A stretch of 58,994 bases of DNA. It comes from a virus. The stretch spans positions 1-58,994 of IMG/VR virus record IMGVR_UViG_3300045778_000157; one strand, given 5' to 3'. A model generated the notes under the pieces. That model was not told the origin of the DNA. It saw nothing but the letters and a program-made list of their open reading frames with translations, and ran no database searches. A program made the translations under genes and the position numbers. Shown piece by piece: positions 47,050-54,934 of this stretch. Numbering within the stretch: the stretch's first letter is position 1; every line of letters begins with the position of its first letter.

Positions 47050-47078
47050 GTTGACGGTTTCTCCGATCAGATTCATAA
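47050..47078 (+). promoter_or_regulatory. Promoter for the exonuclease-Rad52-SSB genes
   Basis: TTGACG (47050-47055), 17 bp, CATAAA (47073-47078), same form as the promoter at 44719-44747. AATAACTGTTG overlaps the -35. GANTC at 47021-47025 and 47069-47073. Confidence 0.65.
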
Positions 47079-47122
47079 ATGGACCGTCGCTGCCAAGAGC
47101 GACGCAGCCAAAGGGAACCCAC

Positions 47123-47359
47123 ATGTATCTCAACGCCACCACCAACCGCTTCGGACTGCCCGTGCCGGAAGGCATGGAATACTCCAAGCTGCACCCCGCC
47201 GACCGCTGCATCCGAGACGCGGACGGCGCGACCGGCCGCGTCCGCGCCCTCGTCTGGCAGGACACCGGCGACATTTCCTTCCTCGTCTACTTCGACAACG
47301 GCGAGAATGCCGTGTGCGGATACGACGCGGTTTCCTCCACCCTCGCGCACAGGAACTGA
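47123..47359 (+). CDS. Small hypothetical protein
   Basis: 78 aa, ATG at 47123 with AAGGGAA upstream. It has G-L-P-V-P-E-G-M-E-Y-S-K-L-H-P and a beta-strand end (FLVYFDNGENAVCGYDAV). It leads the exonuclease operon. Unrecognised. Confidence 0.65.
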   Translation: MYLNATTNRFGLPVPEGMEYSKLHPADRCIRDADGATGRVRALVWQDTGDISFLVYFDNGENAVCGYDAVSSTLAHRN

Positions 47360-47365
47360 GCCGCC

Positions 47366-48124
47366 ATGAGCAAGCCCGACCTCTTCTTCGACATTGAGAC
47401 CGGCCCGACCGACAACCAGGCCATCATCGACGCGGCCATCGCCGCCATCGAGGCGCCCGCCAACTTCAAGGACGCCGACAAGATCGCCGCCTACAAGGCG
47501 GACAAGGCCGCGTCCGTCATCGACAAGCTCGGCCTGGACGCGACCACGGGCCGCATCGTCTCGCTCGGCTGGGCGGTGAACGCGGACGAGCCTACGGCCA
47601 TCCGCTGCGCTTGCCACCGCGACGAACTGTTCCACGCGGTCGACGGCGCCCAGGTGCTGAGGAACCCGAAGTTCGCCACCACCGATTCGGCGGAGAAGGC
47701 CAACCTCGAACGCTTCTTCCGCCTCGTCGCCGAGCGTCTCGACCGCGACGACGTGGACTCCGACGAGCCGCGCATCGTTGGCCACTACGTCGGCTCGTTC
47801 GACGTCAAGTTCGTGGCGCAGCGCGCCATGATCCTCGGCGCGGCCCTCCCCGCGTGGTGGCCGATGGCCCCGAAGCCGTGGGGCAACGAGATCCTGGACA
47901 CCCGCCTCGTCTGGACGGGCGGCAACAACCAGGAGCATATGAAGCTTGACAAGCTATGCCGCGCCCTCGGCCTCCCCGGCAAGGGCGACGTCGACGGCTC
48001 CGACGTGGCGCGCCTGTTCGCCGAGCGCAAGTTCGACGAGATCCTCGCCTACAACCGAGACGACGTCGCCAAGGTGCAAGCCGTCGTCGCCCGCTTCCGC
48101 ATCGCCTACGGCGACCGCATCTGA
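47366..48124 (+). CDS. DEDD-type 3'-5' exonuclease
   Basis: 252 aa. Acidic catalytic motifs in order: F-D-I-E-T (8-12), H-Y-V-G-S-F-D-V-K near 142-150, and Y-N-R-D-D-V-A-K near 230. This is a DnaQ/PolB-exonuclease-like fold (DEDDy). Seven bases after the previous stop and followed by the Rad52-like gene, so it probably processes DNA ends for annealing. Confidence 0.82.
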   Translation: MSKPDLFFDIETGPTDNQAIIDAAIAAIEAPANFKDADKIAAYKADKAASVIDKLGLDATTGRIVSLGWAVNADEPTAIRCACHRDELFHAVDGAQVLRNPKFATTDSAEKANLERFFRLVAERLDRDDVDSDEPRIVGHYVGSFDVKFVAQRAMILGAALPAWWPMAPKPWGNEILDTRLVWTGGNNQEHMKLDKLCRALGLPGKGDVDGSDVARLFAERKFDEILAYNRDDVAKVQAVVARFRIAYGDRI

Positions 48125-48138
48125 CAGGGGTTTCAGCC

Positions 48139-48870
48139 ATGTTCACCAAGGAACAGATCAAGGAACTCCAGGCGCCGTTGAGCCGCCAGAGCGTCAAGAT
48201 CCGCAGCCAGTCGGGCCGCACCCTGTCCTACATCGAAGGATGGCATGCCATCGCCGAGGCCAACAGGATCTTCGGCTTCGAGAACTGGGACCGCTCCACC
48301 GACGAACTGCGCCTCGTCTCCGAGCGCGCCCGCAAGATCGGCAAGGACGCCAAGGACGGATGGAGCGTCAGCTACATCGCCAAGGTCCGCATCACCGTCA
48401 TCGCGGGGGAGCGCGTCGTCGTCCGCGACGGCACGGGCAGCGGCCACGGCATCGACGTGGACTGCGGCCTGGCGCACGAAAGCGCGATCAAGGAAGCCGA
48501 GACGGACGCCATGAAAAGGGCGTTGATGACTTTTGGCAACCCGTTCGGCTTGGCCCTTTACGACAAGGAACAGAGCGACGTCTCGAACGAGTCCACCGCG
48601 CAGCGTCAGGAGCGCGAACAGGCCGCTGAGGCCTACGTGAAGGGCGCGGCCTCGTCCGTCGCCGCCTTCCGCGCCATCCCGCCGCTGAAGGCGTGGTGGG
48701 ACGCCCAGGGGGCCGAGCGCGTCCGCCTCGGCATCCTGAAGGGAACCCCCCACTTCGCCGTCCTGTGGGACGCGTTCGTGGCGAAGGGGTCGGCCCTGAA
48801 GGCCGCTGCCGAAGCCGCGCCCGCCGAGCCGGACGAATACGCCCAGCAGGCGCCGGAAGAGACGTTCTAA
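48139..48870 (+). CDS. Rad52-like single-strand annealing protein
   Basis: 243 aa. The N-terminal core K-I-R-S-Q-S-G-R-T-L-S-Y-I-E-G-W-H-A-I-A-E-A-N-R and F-G-F-E-N-W near residues 20-50, then H-G-I-D-V-D-C-G-L-A-H-E-S-A-I-K-E-A-E-T-D-A-M-K-R-A, is characteristic of the Rad52/Rad22 annealing domain. The C-terminus is Ala/Glu-rich. It would anneal single strands coated by the phage SSB. Confidence 0.88.
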   Translation: MFTKEQIKELQAPLSRQSVKIRSQSGRTLSYIEGWHAIAEANRIFGFENWDRSTDELRLVSERARKIGKDAKDGWSVSYIAKVRITVIAGERVVVRDGTGSGHGIDVDCGLAHESAIKEAETDAMKRALMTFGNPFGLALYDKEQSDVSNESTAQRQEREQAAEAYVKGAASSVAAFRAIPPLKAWWDAQGAERVRLGILKGTPHFAVLWDAFVAKGSALKAAAEAAPAEPDEYAQQAPEETF

Positions 48871-48876
48871 CAGGCC

Positions 48877-48935
48877 GAAACCTAGGGGGATTCTTCCCCC
48901 GATGGTCTTGCCGTCACGCGGCAACCGACGAGGCC
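48877..48935 (+). ncRNA. Two-hairpin RNA-like element, copy 2
   Basis: GGGGGA-TTCT-TCCCCC (48885-48900), CGATGGTC, then TTGCCG-TCACG-CGGCAA (48908-48924), then GAGGCC. Compared with copy 1 the two outer stem pairs change from G-C and C-G to T-A and T-A, so pairing is kept. It is just ahead of the ssb gene. Confidence 0.68.
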
Positions 48936-48966
48936 GTCGGAATTCCACAACACAAGGAAGCTAGTC

Positions 48967-49434
48967 ATGTCGCTCAACAAGTTCACCGCCATCGGCAACC
49001 TCGGGCGCGACCCCGAGGTCCGCAACCTCAACAACGGGAAGAAGGTCGTGTCCTTCAGCCTCGCCACCACCGACAGCTGGAAGGACAAGGCCTCGGGCGA
49101 GTGGAAGAACCACACCGAGTGGCACAACGTCGTGATCTTCAACGAGAACCTCGGCGGCGTCGCAGAGAGGTTCCTGAAGAAGGGGTCCAAGGCCTACATC
49201 GAAGGCAAGCTGAAGACCCGCAAGTTCACCGACAAGAACGGCGCCGAGCGCAGCGTCGTCGAGATCGTCATGGAGGCCTTCAACGGCGCCATCGAACTGC
49301 TGGACAAGAAGGAGGGCGGCTCGGCCCCCGCGCAGCACTCCGACGCGCCCGCCGACGACCGCTCCGCGCCCGCGCAGAAGGCGCAGCCGCAGTCCACGGG
49401 CCGCCTGGCGTCCAACGACGACATCCCGTTCTGA
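48967..49434 (+). CDS. ssb: Single-stranded DNA-binding protein
   Basis: 155 aa. OB-fold start N-K-F-T-A-I-G-N-L-G-R-D-P-E-V-R, W-H-N-V-V-I-F near 52, Y-I-E-G-K-L-K-T-R-K-F near 75, a Pro/Ala/Gln linker from 110, and the acidic tip D-D-I-P-F. Complete and typical. ATG with AAGGAAG upstream. Confidence 0.95.
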   Translation: MSLNKFTAIGNLGRDPEVRNLNNGKKVVSFSLATTDSWKDKASGEWKNHTEWHNVVIFNENLGGVAERFLKKGSKAYIEGKLKTRKFTDKNGAERSVVEIVMEAFNGAIELLDKKEGGSAPAQHSDAPADDRSAPAQKAQPQSTGRLASNDDIPF

Positions 49435-49454
49435 CGGCCTAGCTTAAGCAACCG

Positions 49455-49474
49455 GAGGGGGAGCGATCCCCCTC
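49455..49474 (+). other. Hairpin after ssb with GCGA tetraloop
   Basis: GAGGGGGA-GCGA-TCCCCCTC, 8-bp stem with a GNRA-type loop, followed by TTCTC. The core matches the first hairpin of the two-hairpin elements, but the second hairpin is missing. It could be a weak terminator. Confidence 0.6.
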
Positions 49475-49498
49475 TTCTCGATCCAAGGTAAAACGCCG

Positions 49499-49822
49499 AT
49501 GACCACAAGGGAACAATTCGAGGCGATGCCGTCGCGGGAACAGGTGGAGACGCTTGCCGCGATGCGCCGCGGCGGCGCCAAGTTCGCCGAACTGTGCGAG
49601 GTTTCCGGCCTCGCCCACAGCATCGTCCGCCGCGTCCTGCGCGCCCAGGACAAGAAGCTCGTCGGGCAGTATCTGCGCCGCCGCTACGACCACAAGGAGG
49701 CCTTCGCCATGGCCCGCGCCGGATACACCAGCCGCATGATCGGCTCGGTGTTCGGGGTGAGCCACAACGCCGTCCTCAAGACCATCCGCCGCATGGAGAG
49801 CCGCAATGTCCGCACTGCTTGA
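49499..49822 (+). CDS. Helix-turn-helix protein
   Basis: 107 aa. Two HTH-like segments: A-E-L-C-E-V-S-G-L-A-H-S-I-V-R-R-V near residues 30-46 and A-R-A-G-Y-T-S-R-M-I-G-S-V-F-G-V-S-H-N-A-V near 73-93. Likely regulator of the operon. Overlaps the next gene by 17 bp. Confidence 0.65.
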   Translation: MTTREQFEAMPSREQVETLAAMRRGGAKFAELCEVSGLAHSIVRRVLRAQDKKLVGQYLRRRYDHKEAFAMARAGYTSRMIGSVFGVSHNAVLKTIRRMESRNVRTA

Positions 49823-50138
49823 AGCCGTCGAAGCCGCCGTCCTCGAAGCCGAGTCGGCCGAACTGTCGATCCGCGACGTGGACGGGCAGTCGTGCCTCGC
49901 CATCACCTTCGACTTCGGCGAGAATTCCGAGCCGTCCTGCGCCGTCCACGTCCTGTCGGTGATGAACGCGCTTCTCGTCGCGGGCGCGCTCACCGCCAAA
50001 TACGCGGGGAAGGACGGCGACGACGCGCTCTACGTCACCACCTTCTCGGCCCGCGTCGTCAAGGCGGCGAACACCGTGGCGCGCCGCGCCCTGGACTTCT
50101 CCATCGCCGACGCGACGGCCATCGCCAAGAGGACGTGA
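49806..50138 (+). CDS. Hypothetical protein
   Basis: 110 aa. Helix-strand-helix with SALLEAVEAAVLEAESAELSIRDVDGQSCLAITFDFG at the front. Not recognised. Overlaps the previous gene by 17 bp and the next start by one base. Confidence 0.62.
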   Translation: MSALLEAVEAAVLEAESAELSIRDVDGQSCLAITFDFGENSEPSCAVHVLSVMNALLVAGALTAKYAGKDGDDALYVTTFSARVVKAANTVARRALDFSIADATAIAKRT

Positions 50139-50485
50139 TGGAACAGATCGACCTCTTCCCCGCCGACTCGGCGATGGAACACCGCTACGGGCCGGACTGG
50201 GCCGAGCGGACGCAGGACGAGGTCCGCGCAGAGGCCTTCGACGTCGGCCTGTCGCTCAAGCGCACCCCGGACGGCAAGTGGTGGGGCGGCTGGACGTTCG
50301 CCACGCCGCGCCTCTCCATCGGCAACGGGAGCGGCGCCGTCATGATCGGCCCGTTCGCTTCCCGCGCCGAAACGGTCGACGACCTCGCCAGGAGCGTCCT
50401 CCTGCGCGTCCAGCGGCGGCACAGGGTCCAAGGCGCCACGGTGGTTGGATGGCTCGTCTCCGTCCGCAACAGAACCAGGAACTGA
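50138..50485 (+). CDS. Hypothetical protein
   Basis: 115 aa from the ATG at 50138 (overlaps the previous TGA). It has M-E-H-R-Y-G-P-D-W-A-E and K-W-W-G-G-W-T-F-A near 48, with a C-terminal R-V-Q-R-R-H segment. Unrecognised, small early protein. Confidence 0.6.
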   Translation: MEQIDLFPADSAMEHRYGPDWAERTQDEVRAEAFDVGLSLKRTPDGKWWGGWTFATPRLSIGNGSGAVMIGPFASRAETVDDLARSVLLRVQRRHRVQGATVVGWLVSVRNRTRN

Positions 50486-50496
50486 GGGAGAGCGAC

Positions 50497-51183
50497 ATGC
50501 AATGGTCACCCCAACAGGCTGACGCGCTGAAGCGGGTCGGCGAGTGGCTGAAGGACAGGAGCGGCCCCCAGGTGTTCCGCCTGTTCGGCTTCGCGGGCAG
50601 CGGCAAGACCACGCTTGCCATCCACCTCGCGCAGGACGTGTGCGGCTCCGTCGTCTACGGCGCCTTCACGGGCAAGGGCGCGCTCGACCCCGCGTGGGTG
50701 ACGGGCGCCGATCAGGTTCTCGTCGGACGCAACGCCACCCGCCGCCGCTACAACCGCCGCTTGCGCGAGATCGCCGGACACGTCGGCCTGTTCCCGCAGA
50801 AGGGCGAGAAGCTCGTGTGCCTGAAGAACAGCAAGAAAAAAGGCCTGTTGAACGGCGAACTGTTCACGGCGGGATCCAACGCCCGCGACAGGAAGGGCAA
50901 GGTCCACCTGTCCGTGCTGTCCGAGGACGGGACGCCGCGCAAGGTCGTGGTGCTGCGCCAGTTCTTCGACGTCTCCGACGTGGCGGAGATCCCCTACAAG
51001 GAACGGCGCGGATCGGACGAGTTCGATTACGGCTACGCCATGACGGTCCACAAGTCGCAGGGGTCGCAATGGGACGAGGTGTGCCTGTTCGACGAGAGCG
51101 CGGCGTTCCGCGACATGTCGCACCGCTGGGCCTACACGGGGATCACCCGCGCCGCCAAGAGACTCACCGTGGTCGTCGATTAG
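50497..51183 (+). CDS. RecD-like helicase with internal deletion
   Basis: 228 aa. Walker A G-F-A-G-S-G-K-T-T at 31-39, then A-F-T-G-K-G-A-L to residue 63 runs straight into D-P-A-W-V ... D-Q-V-L-V-G-R-N-A-T-R-R, and the C-terminal motif T-V-H-K-S-Q-G near 180 and Y-T-G-I-T-R-A near 212. In full-length phage relatives I recall over a hundred residues between these parts, including the Walker B D-E-C-S-M-V motif; none of that is here. So it is probably inactive as a helicase, or it works with a partner. Confidence 0.72.
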   Translation: MQWSPQQADALKRVGEWLKDRSGPQVFRLFGFAGSGKTTLAIHLAQDVCGSVVYGAFTGKGALDPAWVTGADQVLVGRNATRRRYNRRLREIAGHVGLFPQKGEKLVCLKNSKKKGLLNGELFTAGSNARDRKGKVHLSVLSEDGTPRKVVVLRQFFDVSDVAEIPYKERRGSDEFDYGYAMTVHKSQGSQWDEVCLFDESAAFRDMSHRWAYTGITRAAKRLTVVVD

Positions 51184-51192
51184 GAGGGAAAG

Positions 51193-51315
51193 ATGCTGTT
51201 CATCGCAACGTTAGCCGCCGCCGTGTTCTGCGCCGTCTACGCGCTTCTCAACGGCCTGTTCTACGCCGTCAAGGTCGCCAACAGGATTCAGTCCAGGCGG
51301 AGTCCGAAGGACTGA
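51193..51315 (+). CDS. Tiny membrane protein, end of recombination operon
   Basis: 40 aa from the ATG at 51193 with GGAGGGAA upstream: one hydrophobic helix (LFIATLAAAVFCAVYALL) and a basic tail. It overlaps the convergent minus-strand gene at 51288-51371 at the 3' end. Short, but the ribosome site is good. Confidence 0.55.
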   Translation: MLFIATLAAAVFCAVYALLNGLFYAVKVANRIQSRRSPKD

Positions 51316-51371
51316 AGCCACACGCGCCACATCACGGCGCCGAACATGTAGAGGGCGAGGGGGGCGGGCAT
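51288..51371 (-). CDS. Possible tiny membrane protein
   Basis: 27 aa, M-P-A-P-L-A-L-Y-M-F-G-A-V-M-W-R-V-W. TGATG overlap with the upstream gene. A short hydrophobic helix could be part of lysis, but there is little support beyond coupling. Confidence 0.38.
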   Translation of the reverse strand: MPAPLALYMFGAVMWRVWLQSFGLRLD

Positions 51372-51838
51372 CACGGGTGCGCCGCCCCGCTGCCGTTCCA
51401 GCCGAGGTAGTGCAGGAGTCCGGCCATGCCGAGGGCCGAGAGGACGGGGCCGATCACGGCGATGACGCGCCACGCGCCCTTGGCCTCGGCGATCTTCAGC
51501 GCGGTCTCCTGCTTGAACGTCGCCAGGTCATTGGCGAGTTCGGCGATCTTGGCGTCCCGCGCCGCGTTCTCCGTGTTGGCGCGCACCCGCTCGGCCTCGG
51601 AGGACTTGCGCTCGGTCTCGCCGTCGCGCTCCCACCTGTCGATGCGGGCGGAGACGGAGCCGATCTGCTGCGTCACCGCGTCGAGGGAGGCGAACACCCG
51701 CACCCACTTGGCGTCGTCAACCGTCCTGTCGGAGCGGAGGTCGGACACCACTTGTTTCAGGACGGCGACAGCCGCGAAGAGATTCTGTTCCGACATTTCC
51801 ATTTCCACGGTCTGCTGCCTCTGCGCGTTGCTGTTCAT
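51371..51838 (-). CDS. Coiled-coil membrane protein, candidate holin
   Basis: 155 aa from the ATG at 51838 (a GTG at 51847 is possible). A long coiled coil (about 10-115, Glu/Arg/Ala-rich) ends in one transmembrane helix (V-I-A-V-I-G-P-V-L-S-A-L-G-M-A-G-L-L near 130-147). It follows the spanin genes. A holin or lysis-regulator role is possible. No other clear holin was found. Confidence 0.55.
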   Translation of the reverse strand: MNSNAQRQQTVEMEMSEQNLFAAVAVLKQVVSDLRSDRTVDDAKWVRVFASLDAVTQQIGSVSARIDRWERDGETERKSSEAERVRANTENAARDAKIAELANDLATFKQETALKIAEAKGAWRVIAVIGPVLSALGMAGLLHYLGWNGSGAAHP

Positions 51839-51839
51839 G

Positions 51840-52118
51840 TCACTCACCGTTCAAGCGCGAATGGAACGCCCCGTCGCGGACGAGCCTATCATTGGCCTTG
51901 GCAAGGCAAGCCCACGTTTCGGCATAGAGGTTCTTGGCGTCCGCCCCGACGCGTGGCCTTCCCTGCGGGCAGGGAACGGGCTTGGCGAAGTCCGTGGGTG
52001 GCCTAGGAGCCGACACGTCCAGCCCTCCGCCCGACAGGCCGCAGCCGCCTAACGTCGCCGCCAGAGAGAGCGCAAGGGGAAGGGACGCGAACCGTGCGAT
52101 AGACGATCTGCGGGGCAT
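51840..52118 (-). CDS. Rz1: Outer spanin lipoprotein (Rz1-like)
   Basis: 92 aa. Signal peptide with lipobox A-T-L-G-G-C near residues 21-26, then a Pro-rich soluble part. It overlaps the 3' end of the Rz-like gene in a different frame by 116 bp, the classic embedded Rz/Rz1 arrangement. It would link to the inner spanin to fuse the membranes at lysis. Confidence 0.82.
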   Translation of the reverse strand: MPRRSSIARFASLPLALSLAATLGGCGLSGGGLDVSAPRPPTDFAKPVPCPQGRPRVGADAKNLYAETWACLAKANDRLVRDGAFHSRLNGE

Positions 52119-52461
52119 TGGGAGTGTCCTTCTGTTGAGTCGCGGCGACGGGAGGCATGGCGACTGAGACGCGGTTCCAACGCTCGAAGTCGCGCACCGC
52201 CGTGGCGTCGGCCGATTCGGCCACCGCGTCCGCAGCGGCGTCCTTCTCCGTCTCGGCCACGGCCTTCTGCCCCCGCACCTCGGCGGCGGCGTGAATCGCC
52301 GCGTCCTTCGTCTCCACGCGGGATTCTCCGGCCTCGAACACGACGCCGAGGACGACGAGGATCAGCCCGAGGGCCACGCAGAACGCGACGAGAGGGGCAA
52401 CGGCGTTGGACAGCCACCCCGCTATTTTCGTCCACAATCCGGCGAACAGGAGCGCAAGCAT
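52003..52461 (-). CDS. Rz: Inner spanin (Rz-like)
   Basis: 152 aa. One transmembrane helix near residues 20-43 (N-A-V-A-P-L-V-A-F-C-V-A-L-G-L-I-L-V-V-L), then a long Ala/Glu-rich periplasmic coiled coil. The Rz1-like gene overlaps its end. Follows the endolysin gene. Function: disruption of the outer membrane in the last lysis step. Confidence 0.78.
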   Translation of the reverse strand: MLALLFAGLWTKIAGWLSNAVAPLVAFCVALGLILVVLGVVFEAGESRVETKDAAIHAAAEVRGQKAVAETEKDAAADAVAESADATAVRDFERWNRVSVAMPPVAATQQKDTPNAPQIVYRTVRVPSPCALSGGDVRRLRPVGRRAGRVGS

Positions 52462-52470
52462 GTCCGCTCC

Positions 52471-53304
52471 TTAAACCTGATCGTGGGAGAGTTTCTGCCA
52501 CCTGTCCCACACGATGCCGGAGACGATGGCGACGGACAGGGCGACGACGCCCCACGTGACGAACTGCGGGCCGAGGTGGGCGAGTCCGGCCACCCGCTGC
52601 GCCGTGTCGTGGACGGCCTGGGCCTGATCCAGCGTGTTGTTCACCGCGCCGGTCGTGCCGGAGGCCATGCCGGACACGGCGCCGATGGAGATCCCGCCCT
52701 GGAGCACGGACCCCCACGCCACCTTCGACGTCGGGAGCGGCTTGACGGGCGGCGGGTTGGACGCGGCCTGGGGCGCGCCGCCCTCGTCGTCGCGGACCTT
52801 CTCGTATTCCGCCGCGTCGAGAAGCCCGTGCGCCGCGTCGTGGCCTGACAGGAACAGGGACTTTTCCGCCCTGCGGCGGACGTAGAGGCCGTTCGAGGTC
52901 TTGCCGCGGACCTTGTCGAAGAACAGGATCGCCGACGCCGCGCCATCGTCGTCGCCGTTGTTGAAGCGGCGCAAGGCGGTGGACTTGCCGAACGCGCCGA
53001 GGCCGATGTTGTAGGCCAGCGACATGAAGGCGTCCCACTGGGTCTTCGTCGGCTGACGCTTGAGGAGCTTGACGAGGCGCGAGGCCAAGTGCGCCATGTC
53101 GTCCTGGAAGATCGCCAGGCTCTGCGCCTTCGTGATCTCGTCGCCGGGGCCGAACTTGAAGCCGCCCGCCATGTTGGTGTGGCCGCGTCCGATGGTCAGG
53201 ACTCCGGCTGGGCAGCGGTAGGCGATCAGCTTGTCGCCCTCGAAGCGGGTGTCGAGTTTCGTCAAGGCCTCGTCGAGCGGGTAGCCGTGGATGTTGTCCG
53301 ACAT
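52471..53304 (-). CDS. GH24 endolysin with C-terminal membrane segments
   Basis: 277 aa, ATG at 53304 with GAAGGGGAA upstream. Catalytic triad of the T4/P21 lysozyme type: Glu22, Cys31 (D/C position) and Thr37 in F-E-G-D-K-L-I-A-Y-R-C-P-A-G-V-L-T. After the ~150-residue lysozyme domain there is a linker and two hydrophobic segments (about 210-235 and 250-270, F-V-T-W-G-V-V-A-L-S-V-A-I-V-S). A membrane-anchored or self-exporting endolysin is therefore possible. Confidence 0.85.
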   Translation of the reverse strand: MSDNIHGYPLDEALTKLDTRFEGDKLIAYRCPAGVLTIGRGHTNMAGGFKFGPGDEITKAQSLAIFQDDMAHLASRLVKLLKRQPTKTQWDAFMSLAYNIGLGAFGKSTALRRFNNGDDDGAASAILFFDKVRGKTSNGLYVRRRAEKSLFLSGHDAAHGLLDAAEYEKVRDDEGGAPQAASNPPPVKPLPTSKVAWGSVLQGGISIGAVSGMASGTTGAVNNTLDQAQAVHDTAQRVAGLAHLGPQFVTWGVVALSVAIVSGIVWDRWQKLSHDQV

Positions 53305-53393
53305 GGTAAAATTCCCCTTCCCCTCGCAAGGATCGTTGAGACAATCCTTAGCATGAGGGAAAGGGGAATGGGAGCCCCGTGGGGGGATTCCGC

Positions 53394-54860
53394 TTAGGCG
53401 AGGTTCCACGTCTCGCAGTAGACGATCCTCGTGCCGGAGTAGTAGCCGACGACGACGAGTTGGTTCGGGTTCGCCGACAGCGTGAAGGCCGAGAAGATGT
53501 TGTTCGCTCCGGCCGAGCCTGGACCGGTGTTGAACGGGATGTTGTTGGCGGCGGCGGAGGCGATTTCGCTGCCCATGCTCGCCATGTTGAGGCTGACATT
53601 CATGAGGGTCGCCGCCTGGTTGCCGACGACAGGACCGACGACGAACAGGTTGTTGGCGTTGAAGTTGGCGAACAACCCCCCGAACGCCACGGTGTTGAAG
53701 TTGCCGACCGAGTAGGTGTTGACGAGGCCGATGGTTCCAGCCGCCGTGTTGATCGTGACGAGCGCGGCCCACTTCTGCGCCGACGCGTCCGTCCACGTCA
53801 CCATCGCCGCCGTGTTGGAGAACGGAATCACGGTGAGCGAACCGCCCCACGTCCGCGCCGGAATCCGCAGATAGGCGAGAATGTCGGTGTTGTAGTCGTC
53901 GGTGTATTTCAGCTGGACGACGACGCGGTTCGTGGCGTCGGCGGGGGCGTTCATCGCCTCGACGGCGAGGGAGAACCCGCCGCCGAGATACTCTTCGGCG
54001 TAGCCGCTGGAAATGGTGGTCTGCCCCGTGATGGCGACGTTCGTCATGCCGACGCCGACCGGGCTGAAAACAGCCGTGTTGTTCCTGTCGCAGATGGACG
54101 ACCCGGCGATCTGCTCGCCGGCCGTGTATCCCTGCGCCATCGTCATCACCCACGACGAGACGCCGCAGAGGAAGCCTTGTCGGCGCCCGGTGCCGCTCGG
54201 AAAGGAGTTGTAGTTCTGGAACGCGTAGGAGCCGCCAGAGGCCCAGGACAGGACGAGTCCGACCGGATCCCACGTCAGCATCCCGGTGGCGAAGCTTCCT
54301 CCCCATCCCGACTGATAGACGACGCGCACCTGGGTCGCCGAGACAGCGACCATGGAGATCGGCGCGCCGTTTGTTGTCATGCCAGACGACGAGTTTACGC
54401 CCGTTTGCACGGTTATGGACCCGGCCAACGTCGGGTTTCCGCTGCCGTCGAGCGCGAAGCGGAACGCCTGGATCGTCAAGACGCCGTTGGTAACGCCGGT
54501 GGTTGACGACGAGGCGGCGAGGACGGCGACGGCGTTCGACCCCCACGGGCAGGCCAGCACGCCAGCGCTGACGAGGTTGGTCTGCGCGACGGCGGCGGTC
54601 GAGGCGCGGTTCTGCAAGGTGGCCGCAGTCCACGGCGTCGAGTTGGACGAGTATTTGAACGCGCCTCCGGCTGCGGGGGCCGCGTAGGCGCCTTGCGGCG
54701 GCTGGTAGACGGCGGCGGACAGCGTGGCGAGCGCGGCGGACAACGCGGCCTCAGCGGCCTCGGCGCGGGCGACCTCGGCGTCGATCCTCGCGTCGTTGGC
54801 GTTGAACTTGGTGAACCAATTGGCGCCGGTGTCTCCGGCGACGAGGGCATTTGAGGACAT
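53394..54860 (-). CDS. Tail fibre / receptor-binding protein, paralogue B
   Basis: 488 aa. The N-terminal ~60 residues (SSNALVAGDTGANWFTKFNANDARIDAEVARAEAAEA) are nearly the same as the start of the next gene, followed by P-P-Q-G-A-Y-A-A-P-A-A-G-G. The rest is Ser/Thr/Gly/Asn-rich strand repeats, likely a beta-propeller or beta-sandwich head. It is the more diverged of two fibre-like genes. Probable host-contact protein. Confidence 0.65.
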   Translation of the reverse strand: MSSNALVAGDTGANWFTKFNANDARIDAEVARAEAAEAALSAALATLSAAVYQPPQGAYAAPAAGGAFKYSSNSTPWTAATLQNRASTAAVAQTNLVSAGVLACPWGSNAVAVLAASSSTTGVTNGVLTIQAFRFALDGSGNPTLAGSITVQTGVNSSSGMTTNGAPISMVAVSATQVRVVYQSGWGGSFATGMLTWDPVGLVLSWASGGSYAFQNYNSFPSGTGRRQGFLCGVSSWVMTMAQGYTAGEQIAGSSICDRNNTAVFSPVGVGMTNVAITGQTTISSGYAEEYLGGGFSLAVEAMNAPADATNRVVVQLKYTDDYNTDILAYLRIPARTWGGSLTVIPFSNTAAMVTWTDASAQKWAALVTINTAAGTIGLVNTYSVGNFNTVAFGGLFANFNANNLFVVGPVVGNQAATLMNVSLNMASMGSEIASAAANNIPFNTGPGSAGANNIFSAFTLSANPNQLVVVGYYSGTRIVYCETWNLA

Positions 54861-54934
54861 GTGGCTTTCCTTTGGATCGGGTGACGATTGTTAACACGGT
54901 GCGGCGATGGCCGTCACCGTGGCGACGGGATGGC

